Below are positions 46,256 through 56,679 of a stretch of DNA of 64,000 bases, piece by piece. The notes beneath the pieces were generated by a model. That model made no database searches. It worked only from the letters and a program-made list of their open reading frames with translations, and had not been told where the DNA came from. Position 1 is the stretch's first letter, and every line of letters starts with the position of its first letter. A program made the translations under genes and the position numbers. The DNA is from Volvariella volvacea V23 (Eukaryota > Basidiomycota > Agaricomycetes > Agaricales > Pluteaceae): contig KB722744.1 in NCBI GenBank assembly GCA_000349905.1, positions 1-64,000 on the forward strand, read 5' to 3'.

Positions 46256-47670
46256 TCGCTGAGCGCGGTGGGGAGAATAGGACGAAGATTTGGGAGGGCT
46301 TTCACGAGGAAATCGCGTTTCAAGAGAACAACAGGGCACTGCTATGAAGATCAACCAACCGCATCGAGAGCATACTCTCGATCTGTAGGCCTGCTCTGAT
46401 TATACCATCAAATATTACTCATGAGACCAAGTCAGAACTGAGTGCAGCGTCCTCGTGTATCATCCAAACTTTATCGTGGTCCGTTACTATGCGACTATTC
46501 CGAAATTCTTGCTTGACCACCTGCCACTCCTATTCCGAGAGTAATACAGAGAAAGAAGCAACATTGACGCATATTTGACATCATGAAGTTAAGGCGGTGT
46601 CATCTTGCTGCATTCTATCATGTTCCGTTAGTTTCGACCTTCCGAGAAATTCCCTCTCGCAGCAACTTCGGCAAGTTTGACATGAACGAATTTATGGAGT
46701 AGCTACAATACTGCTCTATCTTATGCTCGCCTATCGAGAGACTTTCTCTCAGTAAAGGGAACAGTAGCGCACCAAGGCGGCGAACCCATTTTCCTAAGCT
46801 CGAGTACTAATAATTGGCTCAATAACTGCCATTCTGTTACAATTTGAATGATAAGCGATGCCATCACGATTATGCCCCAGCGCTTCATGACTGACTTTGA
46901 TGTGGCCTACGTAGGGTACGCGGGGATTGTGTACGCGGATTGCCGACGAGTCAAATTCCATTCATGGTTGCCTGGAGTTTAAGATGGATCAGATTTTGCG
47001 TGAGCTAATTAATAATGACAGCAGTCGCATTCCCGAAATCCTGCCTTAATTGTAAGGGACTATTAATTGTGTCAACGGTCCTTATCCATAAAGGTGTAAC
47101 AGTACCTGCCCTGCCGGCGTTGACGACTACTTCGAACCCACGAGGTGGAATTTCCCCGCTATCTCTACTTCGTTCGGTCACGATACGTTCATGCAGTATA
47201 ATACCACAGCATGGCAACAGCTTTCATGGAAATTGCCTCATCTACCTCGCTAATATTCCGGATGGTCGTTACACTAAACCTTTCGTGGTATGTCTTCTAC
47301 CCTTAAACACAAATGCCATACCCTTACTACTAGGTCATATGCCACTTAAATATACATTTCCATTTCAGTACCATCCTAGTAGTGGTAGTAAATTCATGCT
47401 TCGGTCTAGCCATAATGGAATCCCTTGCATACACAACCACGCGATCAACGTCTATCTGAGTAATGATTCTTTGCCTAAAACAGTTGAGGATAGAGCTAAA
47501 AAAACCACTTGAATTGTCGCATTAATCTCGGTCGGAGAATTTATGCTGCGTTAACTCGACATCCAATTGCACACTCTAGTGCTTCCCGAAACTCCTGTGG
47601 TGCATGATCCCGGTCTCAATAGAAGCAACGCGTATACACCTCGTGGTATTGCACCACAACTCATAGGTGG
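46256..47670. other. Stretch without a supported gene
   Basis: About 1.4 kb. An uninterrupted 165-codon frame at 47015-47512 has no recognisable motif or typical exon boundaries. No transposon ends seen. Confidence 0.4.
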
Positions 47671-47680
47671 TATAAATTGA
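47671..47680 (+). promoter_or_regulatory. TATA-like box of the AA9 gene
   Basis: TATAAATTGA lies about 50 bases before ATG 47725. Confidence 0.45.
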
Positions 47681-47724
47681 GTGGTATTCCTGCTACTCTA
47701 GATCTCAACCCTTCTAGTTCCACA

Positions 47725-48820
47725 ATGAGACTCGCGCTGACACTTCTGGCTGCTGCCTCCGTGGCTCATGCTCACTGTCCGTTTTTTCTTGGGCATACGT
47801 TGGCTTAATACTAATATTATTCTGTTATTCAGTCACCCTCCAGTACATCTGGGTCAACGGCGTAAGTGTTTAATACACGACCTGAGATAGGACACCCTTC
47901 TCATTACAACATACAGGTTGACCAAGGAAAAAACAACTTCCTTCGCGTCCCGCCTAACAATAATCCAGTCACCTCGGTTACTAGTGGTGATATTGTATGC
48001 AATGTGAATGGCGCTTCTGGATCAGGTGTTGCCACCGCCAGCATCCCAGCAGGTGCAGAAATCACGTATGTCTCCCAGTTTTTTTGGCCAGCTAGTGGGA
48101 TGCTAATTAAGGGACATCAGGTTTGAATGGCACCAGCATGACCAACGTACCGGCGAGGATGCCATTTCTGGTGGACACAAAGGGCCTGTCCAAGTTTACA
48201 TCGCCAAAGCACCCTCGTCTGTCGCCTCCTGGAATGGCCAAGGAGCCGTTTGGACGAAGATCTATTCATCTGGATTGCTCAATCCTAGCAGCCAACAATG
48301 GGCTACGGACGTCGTCAATGCTAACAACGGTACATTACCTCAGCTCCATTAAGATTCGAAATTTTGGACTGACTGTATCGGTCAATAGGCAAGCACTCTG
48401 TGAGACTTCCCGCTTCCCTGCCCGCAGGAGAATACCTTCTTCGTGCTGAAGTTGTAAGTCGCCCTATACTCAGTAATTGCAGGAATCTGATCCGATACCA
48501 TTAGATTGCCCTTCACGTCGCTGGCTCTCCTGGAGGTGCCCAATTCTACATTGGTATGCCCGGATTAACTGTATTACCGTGCTAGCACGATGGCTGATCG
48601 TGATTTTTTTAGGCTGTGCACAAGTTAAGATTACTAGCGGCGGAAGTGCTAACCCACCGAAAATCGCCTTACCTGGTGCTTATTCTGCAAGCGACCCAGG
48701 CATTTTGGTGAGATCAATTTTAAGATGCTTAGTTTTAAGCCACTGAAGCGAGTGCAGGTCAACATCTACAACAACCTCCAAAGTTACACTGCCCCAGGTG
48801 GAGCTGTTTGGTCTGGTTGA
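47725..48820 (+). CDS. AA9 lytic polysaccharide monooxygenase, 236 aa
   Basis: Eight exons: 47725-47776, 47833-47861, 47917-48065, 48121-48329, 48389-48453, 48505-48553, 48613-48707, 48758-48820. The signal peptide [16 protein letters not shown] is followed at once by His17 ([11 protein letters not shown]), which after cleavage becomes the N-terminal His of the copper-binding histidine brace. Second brace His is H96 in [13 protein letters not shown], and the axial Tyr is Y183 in QFYIGCAQVKI. The C-terminus [25 protein letters not shown] is typical of AA9 (formerly GH61). No CBM1 or other module follows. The secreted enzyme oxidatively cleaves cellulose or related glucans, so the organism degrades plant cell walls to some degree. 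Confidence 0.95.
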
Positions 48821-49215
48821 GGAGTTTAATGTATGCTTGGAAAGGAGACATCATACTGTATCTACTGCATATCTGTCAAAAAAAGTTCGACACTTGACTA
48901 TTCCTGCTGCAATGATCAAGTCTGAATTGTCAAGGAGCATGTGGTCGTGGATGGATCCGCAGTATTTCCTACGAAGTTGACGAATAAATATTAATGTATT
49001 ACCTGAGGCCTTGGATATCGAAATATTCAGCGGGCATATGCAACCACTGGCATGGCACTTCTCCATCTAGGACTTACAGCCAGCCCAATGAAATTATATC
49101 TCAAGCATCGGAGTACCATGGAAAGCCGAACTGGTGCCAGTGGGAGGGGACAAAACAGGCGAAGCCAAGAAAGTTGCAAAGTGTATCCAAATTTGGCTTT
49201 CTTTCTTCGATCTTC

Positions 49216-50958
49216 ATGCCTGCCCCTTCTCCAACCCTTCTTCCAACCTCCCACCTTCCGCCAATACGGACAATATCCTCGCAATCACTATACACACTGA
49301 CGAGTGCAGTGAAATACCTCCGAAAAATCTACAATCCCGAGATACGTGGCACACACCGTCTTCGTCGTCGCAGATCGAAATTGGTCGGAAAAACTGGTGA
49401 CCCGGAGCTCGCAAAAAACGATATTAAAGGCACGGAACTGAGTGTCTCAAAGGATGTGATAAAGTCCGAGACGAATAGTGATCTCACAAGTTATCGTTCA
49501 GACGATTTCGAGCGCGCTTACGCGATACGATGGCTTACAGCCCTAGTCGCACATTTGACTACCCAGCAAGAAGACATCGAAACCGAACACAACGCTGCAG
49601 CAGAAAACTCAGCCCTTGTAGAGGAGGCCGCTTCCTTACTTGCGGTTTGCTCGGGACCGGCTGGCGCTGGTGTTCTCACTCGGGAGCTATATATCCCAAT
49701 ATCGAGAGATAACGAACTACTGAGTGGTAGGCACGATAGAAGTGATTATGGAGATGAGTCAAGGGATAATGAACATAGAAAGGGTACTCCTGATCCCGAT
49801 CCCATCACAATTCGATTGCGAGATGTACCGTTGGATAACTCAGATTACGGGAGTGTAGGTGCGCAGACCTGGGGTGGGGCTTATGTCCTTTCAGAGCTTA
49901 TCGTAGAGGATCCGATCAGGTTTGGATTCGGTGGATCTTGGTTTCGTGGTCAGAGTGCAGAGGGTGCGCAGTTTTCATTATGCTCGGAATCATCCAAGCA
50001 CACAGGACAGACGTCATCGGTGGCGGCGGCACTTCCCGTCTCTGCTCGACGGAGCGATTTTCGAATACTCGAGTTGGGAGCGGGGACTGGGCTGGTTAGC
50101 ATTGCCATTGGACGATTGCTAGAGCGATTTCAGCAAACGCATCAGATACCCACGGAGGCAGAGGAGCGAGGAACACGTAGAAGCGGGATCCCTGACAGGT
50201 TCACCATCGTAGCTACGGATTATTACCCCACCGTATTGGAAAATCTCACGTCGAATATCCAGGCGAATTTTGCCTTTCAGGATCTCCCTGGTGTCAAGAT
50301 TATGTCGCACCCATTGGACTGGTCCTTATTCCCCAATACATCGAAAACGGACAAACCCGATGAACCATTAGGCTCTCCTTTTGACTTGGTATTCGGAGCT
50401 GATATTATTTACGAGGCACAACATGCTATCTGGATTAAAGGATGCCTAGAAAGCCTTCTGCGGAAGCCCCTTCCTCCTCGCACAGAACCAAATTTGACTT
50501 TACCGTGCGGGACAGAAAGGTTCAATGAAGCACACCCAGGTCCTCGAACCAAAGCCGTGGATTCGATGTCTATTTCGGGTGGCGACGACGGATTTCTGGA
50601 GGGCAATCCTGTCGCCTTCCACCTGGTAATCCCATTACGCTCAACGCACAGCGCCGAGTCGTCGTCTGTCGAACAGGTCTTTCCATTCCATCATTCTCAC
50701 CGACCACCACGCCAGGAGACCTTATCACAGGGCGCTATCCTTTCTCATGCTTCGCTCCACTCTCGTTCAGATGAAAACCTATCCAATATCTCGGTTCCTA
50801 TCGCTGAAGCCCAGCCGACTGCTAGCCAGGAGCCGGAGTTGGTAATACTCGAGAAGGATATCCTCGTTTGTGACGCCGAAGAAGGGAGCAATGGTCATCG
50901 ACCTGTTGAAGAGGTTGAATACGCATATTATAAGATTGGATGGGGTTTCAGGTCGTAA
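49216..50958 (+). CDS. Class I methyltransferase, METTL21/protein-lysine methyltransferase type, 580 aa
   Basis: Single exon. Start set at MPAPSPTLLPTSHLPP; the frame is open 74 codons further upstream but that part overlaps poor-quality sequence. Family motifs in order: AQTWGGAYVLSELI (about 217), SAM-binding motif ILELGAGTGLVSIAIG (about 284), IVATDYYPTVLENLTSNI (motif II with the Asp acceptor) and FDLVFGADIIYE (post-motif). The C-terminal part has long insertions of low-complexity Ser/His/Pro sequence between the core strands, and ends VEYAYYKIGWGF. Family 16 methyltransferases methylate lysines of elongation factors, chaperones or ribosomal proteins. The substrate cannot be told from sequence. 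Confidence 0.85.
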   Translation: MPAPSPTLLPTSHLPPIRTISSQSLYTLTSAVKYLRKIYNPEIRGTHRLRRRRSKLVGKTGDPELAKNDIKGTELSVSKDVIKSETNSDLTSYRSDDFERAYAIRWLTALVAHLTTQQEDIETEHNAAAENSALVEEAASLLAVCSGPAGAGVLTRELYIPISRDNELLSGRHDRSDYGDESRDNEHRKGTPDPDPITIRLRDVPLDNSDYGSVGAQTWGGAYVLSELIVEDPIRFGFGGSWFRGQSAEGAQFSLCSESSKHTGQTSSVAAALPVSARRSDFRILELGAGTGLVSIAIGRLLERFQQTHQIPTEAEERGTRRSGIPDRFTIVATDYYPTVLENLTSNIQANFAFQDLPGVKIMSHPLDWSLFPNTSKTDKPDEPLGSPFDLVFGADIIYEAQHAIWIKGCLESLLRKPLPPRTEPNLTLPCGTERFNEAHPGPRTKAVDSMSISGGDDGFLEGNPVAFHLVIPLRSTHSAESSSVEQVFPFHHSHRPPRQETLSQGAILSHASLHSRSDENLSNISVPIAEAQPTASQEPELVILEKDILVCDAEEGSNGHRPVEEVEYAYYKIGWGFRS

Positions 50959-53900
50959 TGAATAGTGGACGATTGCTCGAGTACATCCAGCACGTTGCCT
51001 TGAGGCATTCCTGACGGCTCTGCGACGACAAGGACAAGGCAACTGCCGCGCCGGTGGCTTGTCCAACTTTAGCACCTCGTAATTGCGGAGAGGCTATGTA
51101 CGGGAGCATTTACGGTTGTGTGGTTGAGTTTCAGTAGGCGTGCGGAAACTGGTGGAGTAGGTCGGGTGGTCGCACCTCATTAATTTCAATTCTGCCCCTC
51201 TCAATGCGGTGTTTGGGCTTGGGGCAAGGTGGTCTTTCGAAACCTTCTACGGCACTTAGCCCCTTGCCAATCATCCTTTCATATTCGCATCTGACTTGTT
51301 TGCGCAATTAATTGATGGACGGAAGGGCAAGGTTTGAGGCAGTTTAAGGCAAGGTTTTCGCTCTTCTCATTCATTTATTGCTTGCCGTGGCCGTCAGTGG
51401 GCGTGTCTGGCTAACATTGTTTGGAGGTGTCGTTTACGTGAAACGCTATGCGTGTGTCTGACGCATTTTGAAGGTGAGGCGCACGCTGCACAACTCCCTC
51501 CTAAAGGGGGTTGCTCTCACCGAGAGGTCGAATGAAGGTGATTGGTGAGTCGTCGTGCGCACACCGAGTAAGTGGTTGCGTACTTTTGGAACTAAGCAAT
51601 TGGCCATTGCATTGGCCCGAGCTGCGTTGACTCATTTTTACTTGCCCATTCAATTCGGCCTAAGTGTCGTCCCATATTTTCCACTTAAGCCGAACCCGCT
51701 CAACTCTCGTCATTGATGGTTATAAGCCTCATAGGAATCTTCAGGCCTCCCAAGGAGCAGCGATATCTCATGTACGCGCATGCGTGGGATTGCATGCGCA
51801 TGATGCCTCCAACTTGGTGGTTCATTACATGCATCACCTGCATTACATCCGGGTCCGCAGTTACATGGTTCAGATTCGGCGGGCGTGTAATAAAACACTG
51901 TCAGTGTCACCCTCCCATCACGCACCCCCTTGTCTCAGGCCTCGAGTTCGGGGGTGCATTTTCCATTCTTCAATTATTCAGTGGTGATTTTGGGTTCATT
52001 ATATTATCAGCTGAGTGGCTGTAACTGCCTGTAAGTATTAATGACATTAGGTTTCATATCCGAGTGCTTTACAAGGCTGTAATCGTGGGCATGTGGTCCC
52101 CTATCGATGATGATTCCAACCACCTGACTGATTACAGCTTCTAGTGGGAAATTTCGACGGGAGATCTTAGGAGTCTGTACAGTATGCTTCAAGTCAAGCG
52201 TAGAATTCTAAACCCCATCGCCCAGGCTGAGCAACGTCATTAAATGCTGGTGGAGCAACCAACGTCGATGCTCCTATGAGCAGAACCTTCTCACTGCGAA
52301 GCCACAGCGAACATCGACCAAACGTATTGCATCATCGCCCGCGAACCCACGGCCTAGTGCACACGAGGTTGGCTCTAGTTTGCACAGCAGCACATCAATT
52401 GCATCCATCCATAAGTCTACGAAGAGGCCAGAAAAAAAACGACTGAGCAATACCCAAACCCAAGCTCAAACCGCCCATCCTCCCACCGATACTTGCCCTC
52501 CCACCCTCCTTACCACCGCTGACCATGGGCAATGAACCTGTTATTACGTCGAACCCACGCGGACTCGGACGGAATCCTGGTGGAAAAATCACAATCGGCC
52601 ACTTTATTGCACATAACATAATCGGATATAGCATTACTAGTCCACCGAATCGTCCGGCCTTACATGTACATGTACACCTGGCAGCGAACGTGCACACGCA
52701 CACACACGCGATTTACGCAAGAGTTTGGTGTGCGAGTGTTTGGATTTGAATGTAAACGTACATGTACAGTGCTTGGTGTAGGCAGGATGTGCGCGTCACG
52801 GTCCTGCTCGCTCAGGCTGGTGCCACCGTGCATGTTACGGACTTTTCACTTCACTTGACCCTCGGATCAAATCCAAAGCCGCTGTGAAGAGGACGGGGAG
52901 ATGCCAATTGAAGAAGGCCAAGGCCGAGATGGATGTATGCAGCGGATTATGGCTAGAGTGTTGCAGCCCTGTTGCAAACGTGTAAGGGCGCAGTGAGGCA
53001 TCACACACAAAGAGCATTCAATAGCGATTCTTTGTTCAGTGACAGTGTGGATGTCTGAGCAATTCAACAGATGGGCGCAACCAGATGCTATCCCCATTGG
53101 TTACCATCTGTGCATTACGGAATTAGCACTCCTAGTTAGTGGCGTTAGCGATGAATGGCAGGGCAAATCCAGGAACCCCGGCTATTCGTGGGGTATGTTG
53201 TGAAAGAAAGAAAACACCACTGAAAGTGATTTCTGATGTCGGAAGCTTTGCAAGTCGAGCATAGATGGTTGAGCATAGCTTGCCGATGATACCGAAGGAG
53301 AGGAAGAAAGGATAGAACATCGGAAGGATGACAGTTATTATGATCGAAAGGCCATGAGAGCAATCAACACGCAGCAAGAGCAAGCCTGCGGATAGAACTC
53401 GAGATGACGGAGATCCTATACAATTGGACAAGGTATGACCTATCGTGCCGGACCCAAGTAAGCGATGACAGATGCGGAAAGGACCATGATGAGACTGCTA
53501 GAAATATACTTAGCCACCCTGCGGTGGAGAACCGCACTACAGGGAGCATAGCCTTGCCCCCACCTGACCAGGTATTTGAAGCAAATAATGGAGTTGCACC
53601 GCTGCTTCTGTGCTCGTGATCACGAAGGTTCCTTGGTGATGAACTCATTACTTCGGAAGAGAATAACGAAGGTCGTGTTCCCGTGGTATAGTGAAATGAA
53701 CACCTAGTAAAAACATGCATTTCAATTTTCAGACAAGTGAGAGCTAGCAGGGACAGGTACACGCGTAACTGAAGGGATTAGATAGAAAGAGTTAACGGTA
53801 AACTGAGGAAAACCCTGTGGAACGATGACTTGGCTCGAAAAGCCGCTGAGGGACCGCCGCAACGTGGCATGCATGCGTATATACCCAGTCGATCAAGAAG

Positions 53901-53992
53901 GGTTGATGCCTAGTTAAGCAAGACGACCACCAAAGAACGGGCAACAGCCCGAGTGTTACAAGGACAACGAATGGATTGCTCCAACAACGGTT
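50959..53992. other. Gene-poor 3-kb stretch
   Basis: No supported gene on either strand; the open frames present have no exon structure or motifs. Two closely spaced palindromic words built from TACATGTA occur at 52661-52676 (TACATGTACATGTACA) and 52759-52768, with a short CA-rich run at 52689-52708 between them. Confidence 0.45.
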
Positions 53993-54711
53993 TTACGAGT
54001 CCGAGCTGCAACCACGACAACCTAGAATTGCAGACAGGGTAAATGAACTGTCCAGTCAAAGTGCATGCAACTTACCACAGTGGACGCATTCCACCACTGT
54101 TCCGGCTCTAACCTGTGCCTTGGGCACCCGACAGATGCAAGTCGACCCCTGGTAGTTCATATCCTAGAAACAGCAGGTGTATGGAATGAGTCTATCAGCC
54201 AGAGTAGAAGCAACAAGTCATACTTTTGTCTGGATGCACCGCAAACAACAGAGCTTCTCATAGCCAGTCTTCTTCCATTTTGCAATGAGGCTATGAGAAC
54301 GACAGGGTCAGGATCGGAAAATAAGATGAGATTGAGAATGTGGACGGAAGGGGCAAGGGGTTGTGGAAGGCAACTCACTTCGCATCAGCATAGCCTTCCT
54401 TCAGTAGCCAGTCATACAGCTCCCTTGATATGGCCTCGCGCTTGTAATAAAGATCGTAAATGTACCGAGAGCGTGCATGGGATATTCGCATTATTGGCCA
54501 GAGGGACTCGGCCTTGCGTTTGCCCTCGTGCGACTCGTTCTCCGCGTCTCTCATCCGCTTGGCATAGTCGTCGAGAATCTGGAAACATGAACGGAGGATG
54601 GGATAGAGTTTTAGGGCTTTTGCATGGCGCAAATGACGATGAGCATACCGATTCAATCTCTTCATAGCCCTCCGGCGGCTTTTTTGTCCTGCTGGTTCGA
54701 ATCTTGGGCAT
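53993..54711 (-). CDS. BUD31: BUD31, spliceosome-associated zinc protein, 148 aa
   Basis: Five exons on the minus strand: 54711-54649, 54578-54379, 54290-54224, 54163-54076, 54021-53993. Sequence signatures: [76 protein letters not shown], and the Cys-rich zinc-cluster part [31 protein letters not shown] and [15 protein letters not shown]. The length and motif order match yeast Bud31 and human G10, a nuclear component of activated spliceosomes. The last exon has only nine codons. Confidence 0.97.
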
Positions 54712-55011
54712 TCTGGCGGGAGGGTGGGGTGTGAAGGGAGCTGGGTGTGCGTGTGGGACGGCGGCAAGAGAGGGTGCTTACATAAGTCTGAAGGGCCAGT
54801 TTGTTTGAGTGAAAAGGTTCTCAGCCTCATGCCCACGCAGTTATCCCCTTCCACCCCATTTCCTCATATTCCTCAACGCGTCTCCCGGCTTTCTTAACCC
54901 CCCTCCATCCCCTCCAGACATATAACTGCCCCCCTGCCCCTTCACGTCGCCCCCACACCCAGCATATATACCATCTAGCTTCACAACTGGCACAGCACTC
55001 AACTCTCTGCC
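54712..55011. promoter_or_regulatory. Divergent promoter between BUD31 and the TB2/DP1 gene
   Basis: 300 bases between the two start codons; the part 54890-54960 is very C-rich on the plus strand. A CATATATACC at 54962-54971 could be a TATA-like element for the plus-strand gene, 40-50 bases before its ATG. Confidence 0.4.
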
Positions 55012-56679
55012 ATGGGTCTCGTCGTGCCACTCTTGCGCTTGGGAATGGTCTTTCTGAACGTCTATGAGACGTTCAAGACGCTCAAGATGCCACCCCCCTC
55101 GGCCCGGAATGGTGGCCAGCCCAGCGTTCGGGCGCTTTCCCAACGAAAACGAGATATGAAAGGTTGTTTGACCATCTGGATCGTCTGGGTACGTGAATCT
55201 GTATCATCCATGCCCACACAGTCCGTCTTATCGTGTCTCAGTGCTGTTTCACAACGTACGAACGCCTCATCGAGCGTATCGTCAGTCTCTTCATCCCTTT
55301 CTACGACGAGTTCAAGTCACTGGCCATCCTCTTCCTCATCTTGACACGTGCCAGGGTTCGTGATTTTACTACTAATACATTATTAATGCTCACGGGGACA
55401 ACATAGAGCGCTGAACCGATATTCCTACACGTTATCCGACCCGCCCTAAAGCCCCATGCGCCCACCCTAGACATGTTCCTTGACCTTGCCTGTATGTTCG
55501 GCGACATCATCTACCTTCTGGTCACGCACCCCTATCGTCGGGCACAAGCATGGTGGAATGGTCAAGTCTTCGATGCCGGTGTCGACAAGGCCAAGCCGGA
55601 AATCATACGAATCGACACCAGTGTTGGTGCGTATTTTGCACTACTGACGTGTTTGCCCCTTATCTGACGTGAATCTATCAACGTCTCATCAACCAATTCC
55701 TTCAGGCAATTTCCCCAAGCATGGAAGCGAACAGTCCCAGGATGCAGTTACCCATCCATATTATGGTGCTGTCGATGATTTGAAATACCCCGCATTCCCC
55801 TCCGCATATCCCCCGACACCATCAGTTACGCAACCTAAATTCCTTCCCCCACCTGTCAAGGCCCCATACGTCCCAACGATACCTGAGGAAGGCGATGACG
55901 ACGACCAACCGCATCATCACTCTCGCCGTGCCTCCTCCAGCCCCAAGCATACCCGACGTAACGGTGGTTACTCTAATAGGCGAAGATACGATCATTATGA
56001 AGACCAGGATGACAGCGACGTAGAAGTAGATGAAGACCTCGATATCACTCTGCAAAGCCCGATGGCCCCCCGTGGACGCTCGTTCTATGATGACTCTTCG
56101 GTCATCTCCTCTGCCTTAAATAGCGCACGGAGCCACGCTACTGGACTATCCACTATTTATACACCCTCTTCATTCTACACCCGCCCGTCCTCACCAGAAT
56201 CTGCATCATCCTCAGAATACCCTGCCAATGGAAGGAGACGCCAAACCAACCGAACGACGCCCCCTCGACCCAGTAAAGCAAGGCCTGCACCCCGTCAGCA
56301 AGGTGTCCCTCCTCATGACGCCCGAATCAAAAAAGTGGTCCCAAGGCAGCCTCCCCCGCCCCGAGTCAACGGCGAGGTCATCAAGCTTGCAAACAGCGAT
56401 GAGGAGGAAATTGAAGATGAAAGCGCTGATGAAGGAAAACGCCCATCTAGCACGAAACGAAGGAGAATTGTTCCAAACTCGCGAGCCCTTCTTTCTGCCA
56501 GGGCTTCCAGAGCTAGGATGCTCCAGCGTGCCCCCCAGGTTGCTATGACGAGGGCAGCAACGATGCGCATGAAGAGCAATCTAGCCCAGCTACACAGTCA
56601 GCCAACTACACTTACGAGGGTTGATTCCTCTGCTACGGCATCTTCATCCTCGTCGGGACCTGCATCGCGCCGTTATTAA
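55012..56679 (+). CDS. TB2/DP1/HVA22 (REEP/Yop1-type) ER-shaping protein, 494 aa
   Basis: Four exons: 55012-55188, 55242-55355, 55407-55626, 55706-56679. The TB2/DP1/HVA22 domain covers about residues 1-130: paired hydrophobic hairpins with MGLVVPLLRLGMVFLNVYET, LTIWIVWCCFTTYERLIERI, FIPFYDEFKSLAILFLILTR and IFLHVIRPALKPHAPTLDMF. Members bend ER membrane tubules. The rest (about 300 residues) is a long, disordered, Ser/Pro/Arg-rich cytosolic tail with acidic and basic patches (HHHSRRASSSP, SDEEEIEDESADEGK). This long tail is usual in basidiomycete members but absent from yeast Yop1. Confidence 0.92.

Noticed and set aside
47015..47512. 165-codon plus-strand open frame upstream of the AA9 gene
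   Set aside because: No domain, signal peptide, exon neighbours or coding-like composition; could be chance or an old decayed sequence.
53364..53762. 132-codon minus-strand open frame
   Set aside because: No motif or supporting exon structure; treated as chance.
54065..54667. 200-codon plus-strand open frame
   Set aside because: It is antisense to exons 2 to 4 of BUD31, whose splicing and sequence are unmistakable.
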